Source: Cyprinodon diabolis (lineage: Eukaryota > Chordata > Actinopteri > Cyprinodontiformes > Cyprinodontidae). From it: a stretch of DNA of 64,000 nt. The notes below the pieces were generated by a model. That model was not told where the DNA came from. It made no database searches and saw nothing but the letters and a program-made list of their open reading frames with translations. Positions 20,484-32,260 of the stretch are shown in pieces. The stretch's first letter is position 1, and each line of letters starts with the position of its first letter. Position numbers and translations under genes: made by a program. Location: NCBI GenBank assembly GCA_030533445.1, contig CM060072.1:20029767-20093766 (forward strand), read 5' to 3'.

Positions 20484-21708
20484 TACACTCACCGGCCACT
20501 TTATTAGGTACCCCATGCTAGTAACGGGTTGGACCCCCTTTTGCCCTTAGAACTGCCTCAATTCTTCGTGGCATAGATTTAACAAGGTGCTGGAAGCATT
20601 CCTCAGGGAGTTTCGTCCATATTGACATGATGGCATCACACAGTTGCCGCAGATTTGTCAGCTGCACATCCATGATGCGAATCTCCCGTTCCACCACATC
20701 CCAAAGATGCTCTATTGGATTGAGATCTGGTGACTGTGGAGGCCATTTGAGTACAGTGAACTCATTGTCATGTTCAAGAAACCAGTCTGAGATGATTCCA
20801 GCTTTATGACATGGCGCATTATCCTGCTGAAAGTAGCCATCAGAAGTTGGGTACATTGTGGTCATAAAAGGATGGACATGGTCAGCAACAATACTCAGGT
20901 AGGCTGTGGCGTTGCAACGATGCTCAATTGGTACCAAGGGGCCCAAAGAGTGCCAAGAAAATATTCCCCAAACCATGACACCACCACCACCAGCCTGAAC
21001 CGTTGATACAAGGCAGGATGGATCCATGCTTTCATGTTGTAGACGCCAAATTCTGGCCCTACCATCCGAATGTTGCAGCAGAAATCGAGACTCATCAGAC
21101 CAGGCAACGTTTTTCCAATCTTCTATTGACCGATTTCGATGAGCTTGTGCAAATTGTAGCCTAAGTTTCCTGTTCTTAGCTGAAAGGAGTGGCACCCGGT
21201 GTGGTCTTCTGCTGCTGTAGCCCATCTGCCTCAAAGTTCGACGTACTGTGCGTTCAGAGATGGTCTTCTGCCCACCTTGGTTGTAACGGGTGGTTATTTG
21301 AGTCACTGTTGCCCTTCTATCAGCTCGAACCAGTCTGGCCATTCTCCTCTGACCTCTGGCATCAACAAGGCATTTCCGCCCACAGAAATGCCGCTCACTG
21401 GATGTTTTTTCTTTTTCGGACCATTCTCTGTAAACCCTAGAGATGGTTGTGCGTGAAAATCTCAGTAAATCAGCAGTTTCTGAAATACTCAGACCAGCCC
21501 TTCTGGCACCAACAATCATGCCACGTTCAAAGTCACTCAAATCACCTTTCTTCCCCATACTGATGCTCGGTTTGAACTGCAGGAGATTGTCTTGACCATG
21601 TCTACATGCCTAAATGCACTGAGTTGCCGCCATGTGATTGGCTGCTTAGAAATTAAGTGTTAACGAGCAGTTGGACAGGTGTACCTAATAAAGTGGCCGG
21701 TGAGTGTA
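20484..21708 (-). mobile_element. Complete Tc1/mariner element, DD36E (Incomer-like)
   Basis: The element spans 20486-21706 (1221 bp) with TA on both sides (20484-20485, 21707-21708). Terminal inverted repeats begin CACTCACCGGCCACTTTATT and are identical for 26 bp, with one mismatch over about 29 bp. Short repeats, a length near 1.2 kb, and a DD36E transposase match the Incomer (IC) family described in animals including fish. Repeats and gene are intact, so recent activity is plausible. A lone fragment of this end occurs at 56954-56980. Confidence 0.92.
20518..21558 (-). CDS. Tc1/mariner transposase, DD36E type (346 aa)
   Basis: Cuts the element out by its terminal repeats and joins it at a TA dinucleotide in the nucleus. 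The frame is intact from ATG 21558 to the stop at 20518, covering 85% of the element and starting about 150 bp inside its right end. Residues 1-115 form the paired-like helix-turn-helix DNA-binding region, followed by a basic stretch (SSRRPHR, 115-121). The DDE catalytic core follows: D155 in SDES, a glycine-rich box (GGGGVMVWG, about 190-198), D246 in QQDNAPCH and E283 in PDLNPIEHLW. The spacing between D246 and E283 is 36 residues, not the usual 34 of Tc1, which places it in the DD36E group. All three catalytic acids are present. Length is normal for the family. Confidence 0.93.
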   Translation of the reverse strand: MGKKGDLSDFERGMIVGARRAGLSISETADLLRFSRTTISRVYREWSEKEKTSSERHFCGRKCLVDARGQRRMARLVRADRRATVTQITTRYNQGGQKTISERTVRRTLRQMGYSSRRPHRVPLLSAKNRKLRLQFAQAHRNRSIEDWKNVAWSDESRFLLQHSDGRARIWRLQHESMDPSCLVSTVQAGGGGVMVWGIFSWHSLGPLVPIEHRCNATAYLSIVADHVHPFMTTMYPTSDGYFQQDNAPCHKAGIISDWFLEHDNEFTVLKWPPQSPDLNPIEHLWDVVEREIRIMDVQLTNLRQLCDAIMSIWTKLPEECFQHLVKSMPRRIEAVLRAKGGPTRY

Positions 21709-22931
21709 TGTCTCCATGTGTTCATGTATGTTTGCATGTTTTGTGTAAGTTTGTTCAGTATCAGTCTGTTGTGTGAAAGTTTTCCACAGAGAGACAGCAA
21801 CAGAGTTTTAACTGGGAACAGATGGCTAAAGGGAGGGGGGGGGGGGACTTCTGGGGTGGCTCCCAAAGACAGAGCAGACCAGTGCAGGATTTATATCACT
21901 GCTACACAAATCCATATGAAACCTCTTTCTGTGTTCCTGTCACATTCAGATATATACAGTACAATCACACATTCACACAGAGACATTTATGATGGATGAT
22001 TTATTCTGTCTCTGTATAAACTTTATCCATTAGTTCCTTCTTCTTACCCCAAAAATTGAAAGTCTAACCATGATTACCCCACTTGGCATTGTAAAAAATG
22101 TCTGATTCACAATGTGTCAGGTTCTATATAGGGCATGAATTTATAATAAGTCTTTATATATATTATTCCTAATAAAACTAACTAAAGCAACAGTCGTTAC
22201 CTAAAATCTCAGAAACGTTATAGAAATAAATAAATCAGTCCCCAAGAACAAGCCAAGATGTTTCGTCCCATGATTAGTTTTGTTGAACATATCTCATCTT
22301 TTGATCACGGTTTACACAAAAAGAAATAATTGTGCCATGGTGGTTGGAGCGGAGCTGAAATCTGTGAGGACGTTTGGAAATGCATCGTTAGGATCTAATG
22401 GAGGGTCCCGTCTATACTGGCTGAACTCTCTGGCTGACTTTCTCTCCTAAGCAAACACTCTCCTACAGTTGACTGAAACGCTGTGATGACTCTGACATGA
22501 ACCAAAGTATTGAAATGGGAGAAAACAAAATGTTTGCCAGTTCAGTGAACGAAGGGAAATGTTGAAATGCATCATTGTAAGGAGTACATGAGATTTTTTT
22601 GTTGTTTTTTTTTTTTTTTTGACAAGAAGTTTCTTCCAAAAAATTACTGCCATGATGGCAGGCTTACAATGCACAGTGGTTTAATCTTTAAAGTCTCAGT
22701 GAAAGTTTTTTGCTTTTCAAACAACTACAAATTATAGCATAATTTGTCTTTTAATTGTCCACATTTTATGACATTACTCTCCTCTTTGAAACAAGGTATA
22801 ACAGTGTCCTGTTCTAATTGTTTCTTCGGTAAAGAGAGGAAAGCCGGGTTTTATGTTTGTGTCTATGTAATAATCTTCCACTGAGCTGCAGCTCTACCAT
22901 ACGTTGTTTTTGCATCATGACACCAAGACAT
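21709..22931. other. Unassigned
   Basis: No recognised gene or element. A G run of 12 occurs near 21834-21846, and a T run near 22603-22620. Confidence 0.5.
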
Positions 22932-23706
22932 GAGGGTGAAATGACCTCAGAACCTTGGACCAAATATTCAGGCACACAGATCAGGATGATTTTCAAACAA
23001 GCATTTCTTTATAAGTACCCCGAGCTGCTAGACGTCAGCAGGGCGGATAACCAGATTTTCTGCAGAGATAGAAAACTCAGGTTAGTGACCAGAATGTCTC
23101 GCTGATCATGACTAGGAGCAAAAGTCACTGAACTGGTTAAGAGTTCAGTCCAATCCTATAGGAAGTGGAGGATTGCAGGAGGAAGACTGTCCACCGTTTG
23201 CGTCCGTAACCACTTCAGAGCTCAGGTTGATGACGAGCCGGCGCCAGCCAACACTGATGAGGCAACAGTGTCCATGAGGGAATATTCAGAGCCGAAGTAC
23301 AATCTGAACCAGGCTGACAGACCAGAAGATCGGAGAGCCGAAGAGGTACCGAAGGAGAATCCAAGCTGAGGTCAGTAGCACAGTCCAAGTTCAGTAACCA
23401 GCAGAATCCAGGAAATCAGTCCAAAAACAAAACTGACAGAGCAGAAAAGGGCAAGGCTAAAACTCGAATATCCAGACGCAAAAAAACAGGTCAGAATGAG
23501 AATCACTAAACACTTACTTGAACACTAGAGTTACTCTCACAAAACAGCTTGAATAATCTGGCGCCGATGGTAGGCAGACAAACAGCATAGATAGCAGAGG
23601 GAACCAGGTGAAAACGATATGCCTTAATAAGCAGCCGGGTCAATTAGACAGGTGAAAAGGAGTAGATGAAACTGCCAGACATCAGTGCCAAGACCATGAC
23701 AGAGGG
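22932..23706 (-). mobile_element. Solo LTR, 765 bp, perfect 5-bp TSD
   Basis: The LTR spans 22937-23701, ending CATGACA on the plus strand, so it runs TGTCATGG... on the minus strand. It is flanked by identical GAGGG (22932-22936 and 23702-23706). It aligns along its length with 49424-50203 (shared CTCAGAAC, GTTCAGTCCAA, ATCAGTGCCAAGA), and more distantly with 37818-38804. No internal region or second LTR is nearby, so it is a solo LTR left by recombination. Confidence 0.8.
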
Positions 23707-23710
23707 ACTG

Positions 23711-23744
23711 ACTAACCCTAACTAACCCTGACTAACTCTAACCC
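23711..23744. repeat. Period-10 telomere-like tandem repeat
   Basis: Three and a half copies of ACTAACCCTA with small changes (ACTAACCCTG, ACTAACTCTA, ACCC). It contains CTAACCC, resembling the vertebrate telomere hexamer complement CCCTAA, but the period is 10 rather than 6. It begins 5 bp after the target duplication of the solo LTR. Confidence 0.6.
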
Positions 23745-25609
23745 GTGGTCCCAAGTCGCTTCACATAATTAATTTTTTAATAATTGATTCATATTTTTTT
23801 AATATATTTTCTTTATACCTTTAAGTTAGCATCTCTCTAATCTCCTGGATTTCAGCCTATGTTCCACACTACCATCTGGAACATGTCTCACCTGCTAAGC
23901 TTACCTGCTCTGGCACCCAGTAGATGTCTCCCAGTCACAAGACCCTTGCAGTCTCCTTTCAGAATAATCGCAATAACAGTAAGATGTTTTTCCATTATTG
24001 GAGCTCATTTATCAGATCGTCTTCTCCTATGAACATATTTGGGGGGGGGAAAAATCAAACAATTAAGCTCAAAACCAGAATTTATTGTCTTCAACAATGT
24101 CCTTCTTTTATTCCATCTGCTTTTGAGAGTTTCCTACATGTGTGTCAGTGACCTGCCAAATCCATGGCAGATTTATTGACACAGATGGATTATACTTTTA
24201 GTTTTTTCTTCCGAGAAGAGAAACATTTAAAATTTGGAAAATTAATGTAGAAGTCCCTCGAAGTCGGGATTCTGGGTGGGAAAGTTGGTGGGTTTTCAAA
24301 AAATCCTAAATGGTGACTATGCATATCAACCTGGTTACCAGAAGAAGTCAACAATAGTTTTAATTGGCACTTTACACAATTTCAATAATTCTTTGTTCTG
24401 TTAGTAGCATTTAACTTTATTTGTTGAAAATGTTACTTATGTGTTTGAAAGTTTAAATGGCTACATTCATATTTTTTAACCATCCTGCATTTTAAACTAG
24501 CCTGCCCAAAATGTGTTCCAGATAACATTTGCTGCAATATTTAGGAAATAAAGTACAAGGCAGTGGCAGGAATTATTCAAATCTAAGGAATCATGAGGTT
24601 AAGCGCAAGATTTTTTCACAGTGCAGAAATTTCAGCAGTCCCAAACCTATAGCAACAAATCCCACATTCGGCACCCTTGGCATCCGTCAGCAGCTCATAT
24701 TATCCAGCCAGATACATGAGGCAGAATAATCTTCTTCTAAGATCACATTTGCATGACACCAAAAATAGGTACTGTTGACTATCGACAGTGATTCCCAAAT
24801 ACCGGGCCAGCCATTGGTACGTGTGGGTTCAATTGTGAAAGGTACATACCTCTATTCAAAAGCATAAATAAAAATGTGCAAGACTTTTTTGGGTACTTCG
24901 TTTCTAAACATAAAATATTCCTCTAGTAAGGAAACAAAAACAAAAAAAGTGTTTTACATTGTTGAAAGGTGGATTTTCAAAATACACCCCAATCTGTTGT
25001 GTTGCAATGAGCTGATTTCAAAAGGTCAAACTGTTTCATTGTTATTTTGATTTATTTTCTTTTAATCCATGTTTTTGAAGTGGGTATAGGTATTTCCAGA
25101 GGTACTGTACATCAGAGACATCAAGTTCAATGTTAGAAAACATGTTTCCTTTGCTAGTTTTTGTGATTAATTAGGAAGCAGAGAAGAACAAAGGCATGTT
25201 TTTAAATTTCTAAACGTGTCAAAAACTTTTAATGTCTTGCAATATGCTGTTAAAAAAAGACTTGAAATTCTTTGAGACTGCATCAATACTGCTTTCTAAT
25301 TCTGCTGCCGTCTCTCTCAACAGTCCAATGTAACCCTGAGTCTATTTACATGTCGGCCCCAGCTATCTGATCCACCTTTTCCTGCGCAGCAGGATGAAAT
25401 GAGGTCACAGTTATGCTTTGTGACTCTGTGTCAAAAGAGGAAAAAAAGGGGGTGGTTTGGTCAGACCTTCCTTTCCCATGACCAAAATATCACTGGAAAG
25501 CCTGAATGAGGACTTCATTCAAAGAGATGTTCTATAACACTGTAAACCTGCTACCCAACTGCATAAGATCCTCCTTGTAATTATTTGATAGTATGGAACC
25601 TCTTTATAT
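23745..25609. other. Unassigned
   Basis: No gene or clear element. CAGTGATTCCCAAATACCGG near 24789 could be a hAT-type end, but no partner was found. Confidence 0.45.
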
Positions 25610-25690
25610 GCCTTTATAGCTACGCTGATGACTCACAGATGATCATACGCACAGAAGCAACAGATCATCTTATGACATCAGTATATATCT
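25610..25690 (+). pseudogene. L2-like LINE reverse-transcriptase scrap
   Basis: From 25615 the frame reads YSYADDSQMIIRT, matching the catalytic YADD box of L2/CR1-type reverse transcriptases (typically CYADDTQLY). Only about 25 codons are recognisable before stops. It abuts the SINE-like repeat at 25730. Confidence 0.55.
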
Positions 25691-25729
25691 TACATTGAAA
25701 AAAAAAGCAAATGGGGTCCATCAATCTCC

Positions 25730-25975
25730 AGGGGCCAGTGGGTGAGAGGCGGGGTACAAACTGGAACAGATAGCCATTCCTTCACAGGGCCCTAGAGGAA
25801 AAACAACCATACCTGCTCATGGCAGAGTAAAAAAAAAAAAAAAGCTGTTTTGGGGGCTGCAAGAAAAAACTGCATATGCAGAAAAAAGCACACAAACTTT
25901 ATGCTGAAACATAGCAGGCTAGTTTTAGAACACAGGACCCTATCTCTAAGGCAGCAGCACTAATTTTACCCCTTT
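25730..25975 (+). repeat. SINE-like dispersed repeat, second copy
   Basis: CCAGTGGGTGAGAGGCGGGG, TACAAACTGGAACAG and a later GCACACAAACTTTATGCTGA match the central and 3' parts of the same dispersed repeat as 7655-7850. It contains an A15 run and is diverged. Confidence 0.55.
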
Positions 25976-26199
25976 GCAGCCATTTTAGTGGCTTTGAAAA
26001 AAAAATTTTTTTTCAGTGAAAACGGGTAGATGTATGAAATAATAAATAAATGAATGAATGCCATACTAGTGAGAAATGACAGTAAAAGTAGAGTAACACA
26101 GAAAGGGAGAATTAATAGAAAGCTATATTTTCAACATTTAAAACTTTCAAAATTATTGAAATTCTTGCTTTTACAAAGAGATTCCTTTTTTTCGACATC

Positions 26200-26545
26200 C
26201 AATTCCCTAATGTGCAAGCTTTGATGCAGCAGCATGTGCAGGCCAGTCCAGTTTCTCCTCGTTAAACTCCCTCATCCCTCCCCTCATATACACTGCTTCA
26301 TATATGCAGGCATATCGGAACAGGAAGGGGACTTCCCCAAAATGCTCCCACATATAATTTAGAGGCACCGTTGTCCAAAATATACGTATATGCTGCAGTG
26401 AACATTTCTTTCATTGAATCTTGGCTGCCAACACTAAATCATAATCCTCCCTGCAAAAACTTAACTCTTCTGGATCATTTTCCTTGCATTTGATGGACCC
26501 AGGCCCATCTGTCACTCCCATACAAAGCAGGTCTGATTTGCTTGC
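26200..26545 (-). mobile_element. Tc1-like transposon relic
   Basis: GTGCAGGCCAGTCCAGTTTC, CGGAACAGGAAGGGGACTTC and TTGTCCAAAATAT occur in the order found in a common teleost Tc1 family with its transposase on the minus strand. It is heavily mutated and truncated, with no frame. Confidence 0.55.
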
Positions 26546-27689
26546 TTTACGTTAAGTTAGAATTATCAGATTTATTCTTTTAATCTTTGAGTGTGGTTCA
26601 TTTTTTTGCTAACCAGTGAAGAAATTTTTCCCCATCTATTCCTGCAGGATAACTTGGATATATTTTTTCAAGACAATTTAATTCGAAAGGTAGTCTTTGC
26701 TATATAGTACCCTTCATATAACTATGTACTATAAGAACTACATGGTTTATCTTTTTGAATGTCACTAAAATCAGACTAAAGGTTAAACACTGAAAGCACT
26801 AAAACATATTTTTACCGTGCTCTTAAAAAAAAACATATTTTTAGGAGCTTGCACCAGATTTCCTGTTATGTGTCGCTTCCTCTGGGAAGTTTTAACTCAT
26901 TCAGTTTATTTTTGTTTAAAGTACATTGTTAAAAGATATTTTGTTCATTTAGTTGTGAAACTTTTGAGGTGTTTTAGGAAAACGGGGAGTAGAAAAAGAA
27001 ACACAAGGCAATTTGTGTTTTGTGACAATACTTACCAAGAGCTCTGCAGAGCATTTTCATATAAAAAAAACTTATATATCTATTTATTACAGCTCCGACC
27101 CTCAAAAACTTCACTGTAAAAACAGGGTTTAAGAAAACCTGCAACCTCTATTTTTACCAAGAATCAGTCACTGTTTTAAAACCTTATGTCAGTGCATGGC
27201 TTATTTCCCTTTTCTCCAATCTACATTTGAACAAGGCCCCCCAGCTTCATCCTAACAGTCATGACTCCTTTAAAGCAAACTGTAATCTGTGACAAAGGGG
27301 TGATCAGAGACGAGAAGCAGTTGAGACTTTCTGCTGCCGCTGTTATTGCCCCTTGCACTCTTACATGCAGGTCGGATAAAGGAGCAGTTCCTCTGACGAG
27401 CTTCCAGGTTTTGTATAATTACGAAGGATTACCCTTACAAGACATTTAAATGTTTTTCTCAGTGATAACTGTTGCCCTTGCACCTCATTTGACAATGACC
27501 CATAAAAGCATTATTCAAATAGTCATTTTATTTTAACACAACGTAGAATTTGTATTTGTCGAGTGAGTTTTCGTAAAAACAGAAAATATCTGAAAAGTGG
27601 GGCATAGGCTTTTATTTGTTCAGTCAATAAAACCAACTTTCTCTAAATGTTACAGCTGGGTTATAAATATTTTTTTTTTATATTTAAAC
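26546..27689. other. Unassigned
   Basis: No gene recognised. An open frame of 100 codons at 26817-27119 shows no domain. 27240-27530 has fewer simple-sequence words than its surroundings and could be unique conserved DNA, but this cannot be judged from one sequence. Confidence 0.4.
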
Positions 27690-29045
27690 AATTACACCTT
27701 TAGATAATCTTTAAATAGCAATTTTGTAAGTTATTTTACAGATCTCCAAGTGTTGACTCTGGATGGCCCATTCTGACATACACTTAGCATGTAGCTCCGG
27801 GTGTATGTTTAGAGTTGTTGTCCTGCTGGATAGTCCACCCATGCAGATTCTCCGATCTCTATAAAGCCTTCAACATGTTAACTTTCTTGTTCTGTCCATC
27901 TAACCGCACCTGTTTTGTCTTTCCGTGTCCCTGCTAAAGACAGGAATCCCTGCAGCACGATGCTGACACCACTGCTATGTCTAACTGTTGAGATTGTGTC
28001 CCCATGGCAGTCTATGGGGAGTGGCAGCCTAGTGGTTAGGGCATGGAGCTTGGAATCCTCAGGTTCTGAGTTTGAGCCCCACTCTCACAGACTTCCACTC
28101 TGGGTCTCTAAGCAAGACACTTAACCCCACACTACTCCCTGGGCGCACCCGCAATGGCAGCCCACTGCTACACAAGGGGATAGGTTAAATGCAGAGATAA
28201 TGTTCTCCAATGTGAGATAAAAAAAAGTTCAACTATTATTATTATTGAATGAACCTTTTGCTCCACATGCAATATTAAGCTCAAAAGCCAGAATATTCAG
28301 TTTCTTACTGTTCAGAGTTCTACCTCATTTTAAACTGAACCTTTATGGTCTTATTTCAACAATGATTTTATTTTAAATATTTGACATAAAGGTCAGATTT
28401 GTAGGTTGAATGAGTAATAGTTGTCCTGTTGACATATTTTTTCCCTTCTGTGCTGTGGATCCCTGTAACTCTTCCAAATTCATAATTTGCCTCTTGGCTA
28501 CTGCTTTGATTAATGCGTCCTAGATCTACTCTGTCTATGTCTTGGTGAGTTTGCACTTGTGCCAACCTCTTTCCAATTGGGAATGATAGATTGAACAGTG
28601 GTTGGAATATAGTTTTGTAAACCACCACTGCTTTGAACTCCACAAACCCATCTAGCTGGGATCGGTTGATTTAGTCTTATTGCTGTTGGACATGTTGGAT
28701 TTGCTCAGTTTTACATTAACCTTTGTTGAACCATTTAAAATTATATCCATGCTGTCATATTAAAAAAATAGGAGTGTATGAAATGTTATTTGCTGTATTT
28801 TAATGGGAGATTCTAGGCTAATTAAATGTCTTTTAATTATGAAGACACTAATAATGATGATGGTAACTTGTTGCAATGGATTTTATTGAGGGTTTGTCAG
28901 AATAAAATGGCTGAATATATATGCATGCCACATTTTTTTATTTACTTACCGCAATGCATTGGTTCTTCTTAGTCTTTCACATAAAATACAAATAAAAACC
29001 TTCATTTCAACAGTTGTAATGTGACAAAATTTGCAAAAGGATGTC
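27690..29045 (-). mobile_element. Tc1-like relic (CAGTGCCTTG-type), split by SINE
   Basis: GTTGTCCTGCTGGATAGTCC, CCCTGCTAAAGACAGGAATC and CAGCACGATGCTGACACCAC come in family order. After the SINE at 28016-28240, the right terminal part is recognisable at 28900-29045 (GGCTGAATATATATGCATGC, TAATGTGACAAAATTTGCAA). The transposase would lie on the minus strand and is destroyed by stops and gaps. The relic predates the SINE. Confidence 0.6.
28016..28240 (+). repeat. tRNA-derived SINE, plus strand
   Basis: The head GTGGCAGCCTAGTGGTTAGG resembles an A box and GTTTGAGCCCC a B box about 45 nt later; the body has CTAAGCAAGACACTTAACCC and the tail AATGTGAGATAAAAAAAAG followed by (ATT)n. Same family as 5524-5742. 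It is inserted in the Tc1 relic at 27690-29045. Confidence 0.75.
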
Positions 29046-30347
29046 CCAGACTTTGTCAGCTTTTCTATGTAATCAGTGTCTTTTCTACTCATCACAGTAT
29101 TTTGCTCCCAGCCTTTGCAGGATATAACACCAACTTAAAACTTACAAACGTCCACATTTGCACCCTTGTTTCCCCCACTAATCTATCTCTGCATGACACC
29201 TTCTTTCCTCCCTCTTCCTGCTGCTCTCATAATGTTTTATTGTTTCAAAGCAAATCCACAAAGCAGACACGCATTAACTCATGATGGCCCTAATATGAGA
29301 CCAAAAATTGTTTACATTACGAGGAAACTATCTGCTGGCAAACAGATACTCTGTGAAACCTTGGCGAGGATTAAAAGCGTGTGTGACGTATTGATAAGGT
29401 TGAAATTAAACGCATGTTTTCCAGACACATTTTATTGGTCATGGTAAAGCAGCTGTGTGGGTTTTATTGATGTTATATTGTAAATCTAATTTGTGTGTTA
29501 TAGCTGGATCAGTGTGGTGTCCAAGCTGAGAGGTTTTTTTTTCTTTTTTTTTGTTTTGCTAAAGAATCAAAACAAGTAGAAATATTTGGGTTACAAATAT
29601 CTTTCTGAAGTGTAAAAGTGGTAGACGGCCAGCAACATCTGCTAGAGCACTTTCTCCTTCCAACTCTCCTACTGGTTCTCCTCACAGCATGAATACCTGC
29701 TGAACAGCTTTTCTGCCCAACAATGTGCTCCTGATGCAAACGTAGAGCAAACAGGAAGCAGAAAATGTTAAGAACTTCACAGCTCAGGCGGTTCCTGCAT
29801 GTTTATGTGTGTGTGTATATCCGTGATTGTGTGCAATGCTTGTCCATTCTGCTTCCTTCCCTTCAGCCTTTTTAGCCTGCAGATGCACGGCATCGTGGGA
29901 AAGTGTGAATTGCACCTCAGCACACACTCGTTGAGGACAGATTTAAGGGGTGTTGTGAGTCAGATGTGTTCCAGTGACATTTAAAATAACAGCATGTGTT
30001 AATGTCCTGGATTTATTGTCACTGATGAAGAAGTCTGAGGTAGTGGAGAAACTAAAAATCATTACAAACCGGGTGGATTTGATCCAAGCTCTTTTGTTGC
30101 AGTTTATATTTTACCTCAGCTGGCCTTTCATTGCATACAGAGAAGATTGTAAAGATGGCTGTTCTGAAGACCTGCCCTCCCCACACACAAAGCACACTCC
30201 CTTCCTTTATCTATTATTCTAAGTCCCCACCAAAACCAAATTTACAGCTTGAATGGACAACGGTTACAGTTCTAAACTATGTGTGTACGTGTGTGGTGCG
30301 TATGTTATGGGACAGCCGAACCTTGGCTGAGTCTGAGACAGGGTTAG
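29046..30347. other. Unassigned
   Basis: No recognised gene or repeat. Short open frames only. Confidence 0.45.
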
Positions 30348-30575
30348 TCTGTGTCAAACATCTATGAGGAAGAGGAAGATGAGAAGGTCATTTGCCTTGA
30401 GGAGATAAGTCACTCTGGCCTTCTCGATCAGCTGCTTCCTGTTTGTTTCTGCAAAGAAAGTGTTGTCCCATGACGATAACAATGCATCCACCTTTGACTT
30501 CACCGGAACAGAGGCACATCCTGCAGTAGAAGTCCCACTGTTCAGTGACTCTATCCTTCTGACCAAGAATTCAAT
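30348..30575 (+). pseudogene. Coding-like segment with a frameshift
   Basis: One frame runs from 30348 to a TGA at 30471-30473, with acidic sequence including EEEEDEKVICLEEISHSG. From about 30469 an overlapping frame shifted by one continues with DDNNASTFDFTGTEAHPAV and PLFSDSILLTKNS. Two neighbouring frames that both look protein-like and join at one shift suggest a former coding exon or processed copy broken by an indel. I do not recognise the protein. It ends where the dispersed repeat at 30576 begins. Confidence 0.3.
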
Positions 30576-31460
30576 TCAATTTCAATTCAATTCAATTCAA
30601 TTCAGTTTATTTATATAGCGCCAAATTCACAACACATGTCATCTCAAGGCACTTTACAGTTCAACCAGATCATACAGTCAAATTGATACAAAGTTTTCTA
30701 TCTAAGGAAAACCAGTTGATTGCATCGACTCATTGACTCAAATACAATCCCTCACACTAAGCATGCTTGTAGCGACAGTGGAGAGGAAAAACTCCCTTTT
30801 AACAGGAAGAAACCTCCAGCAGAACCAGGCTCAGTGTGAGCGGCCATCTGCCAAGGCCGACTAGGGTTTAAGGAGACAGAAGCAGAGATACAAAAAGCAG
30901 CTGTAAAAGGCGGCCCCGTCCAGGAAACACACAGCCAGGCAGACGAGCTCCAAGGCAGCTCCCATACCAGAGGACGAAGAGAGCACATCCACTCAGTCAC
31001 GGTCAGAGAAACAGGACCACACTGGAAAACAGGCAGATCTCCAACATCTATAAACAAGGGTGTTGATGGAAGCAGCACAGCTGATGTTTCTTTCCAGGAT
31101 GACGTCACAGCCAAACAGGAACAGACGAGGCAAAGCTACTCTGAGGAAAAGCAGAGAGAGCAGAAGGTTAGAGATTGAACTAACAGATTCTGTAGAATAG
31201 GAGAACAGAGAGAGAATGAAGCAGAATGATGAAATGGGGGTCCCTATGTCCTCCAGAAGTCTAAGCCTATAGCAGCATAACTATAGAGATAGCTCAGGAT
31301 AACCTGAGCCACCCTAACTATAAGCTTTATCAAAAAGGAAAGTTTTAAGTCTAGCCTTAAAAGTAGACAGGGTGTCTGCCTCACGGACTAAAACTGGTAG
31401 TTGGTTCCACAGGAGAGGAGCCTGATAACTAAAAGATCTGCCTCCCATTCTACTTTTAGA
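30576..31460 (+). repeat. Long dispersed teleost repeat
   Basis: Begins with a (TTCAA)n stretch (30568-30604), then TTTATTTATATAGCGCCAAA and CAAGGCACTTTACAG. It continues through GAGAGGAAAAACTCCC and ends with GTAGTTGGTTCCACAGGAGA and GCCTGATAACTAAAAGATCT. I recognise these landmarks from a very abundant repeat in percomorph genomes, about 0.9 kb here. Its class is unresolved and it has no coding capacity; the 120-codon minus-strand frame is incidental. Confidence 0.7.
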
Positions 31461-32149
31461 AACAGTTATGACCTATCCACTGCTCATACTAAGGCACAAT
31501 GTACATCATACCAGATCACGGTGAAGTAGAACGTTTCCTTTTGATATATTTTAGTTTCAGTAACAGCCATCTTCTAAGTCCAAACAATTAGTGTAATTAC
31601 ATTTTTATCTAAAGCGATTGCTAATTTGCATATAGACTTAGTGTGCATTTGTTGTACTTCTTTTTCCAATGGCTGAAATGCCAGATCTGACCTAAATCAT
31701 TCATGAATGTCTCTGTCCTGTAATGAAGCTAAAGGTTGTTCAGACTCGGCACAGTATTACAGAGGCTACTTTTCTACTCACGGCTGTGTTTTTACTGTTG
31801 AGCCCATGAAAGATGAAGGAACAGAAGCTAGGGGTTACAATTTGATGAAGCCATAGACAGAGACTGATCAGCTAGATGTTATGCACCTGGATTTTCCACC
31901 ATTGCATGTCAGCAATATTTCTTTATATCTACATTTAGAAAACAAAACAAGAGCCAATAAATACCAACATTGAAGATTTACAAAGACACAATTCTGTCAA
32001 ATAAAATGTGACTTTTTGTTTTTTAGCAGCCTTCTATCCCCTAAAAACATGAAGGTTAAGAACTACTGTCTCAGATGGATCTTGAAAAAGTAATTTACAC
32101 GTTGATTTTTAGTAAACATTTATTACTGCCACACTGTCATCACAGGTTT
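31461..32149. other. Unassigned
   Basis: Nothing recognisable. Confidence 0.5.
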
Positions 32150-32260
32150 GCCTAAAAAGTGGATTAGACAGCTGCATTTGATCCTAAATGCTGCTGCCCA
32201 AGTCCTCACCAAAACTAAGAAAGTTGAACATAAATATACTTGCTTCTCCTTATGCTACTG
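32150..32260 (+). pseudogene. L2-like LINE C-terminal scrap
   Basis: The frame ILNAAAQVLTKTKKVEH (near 32168-32220) matches the LIQNAAARVLT motif located after the reverse-transcriptase core of L2/Rex1-like fish LINEs. Similarity ends within about 100 bp. Confidence 0.55.

Noticed and set aside
30752..31114. 120-codon minus-strand frame
   Set aside because: Lies inside a known type of dispersed repeat and has no protein motif.
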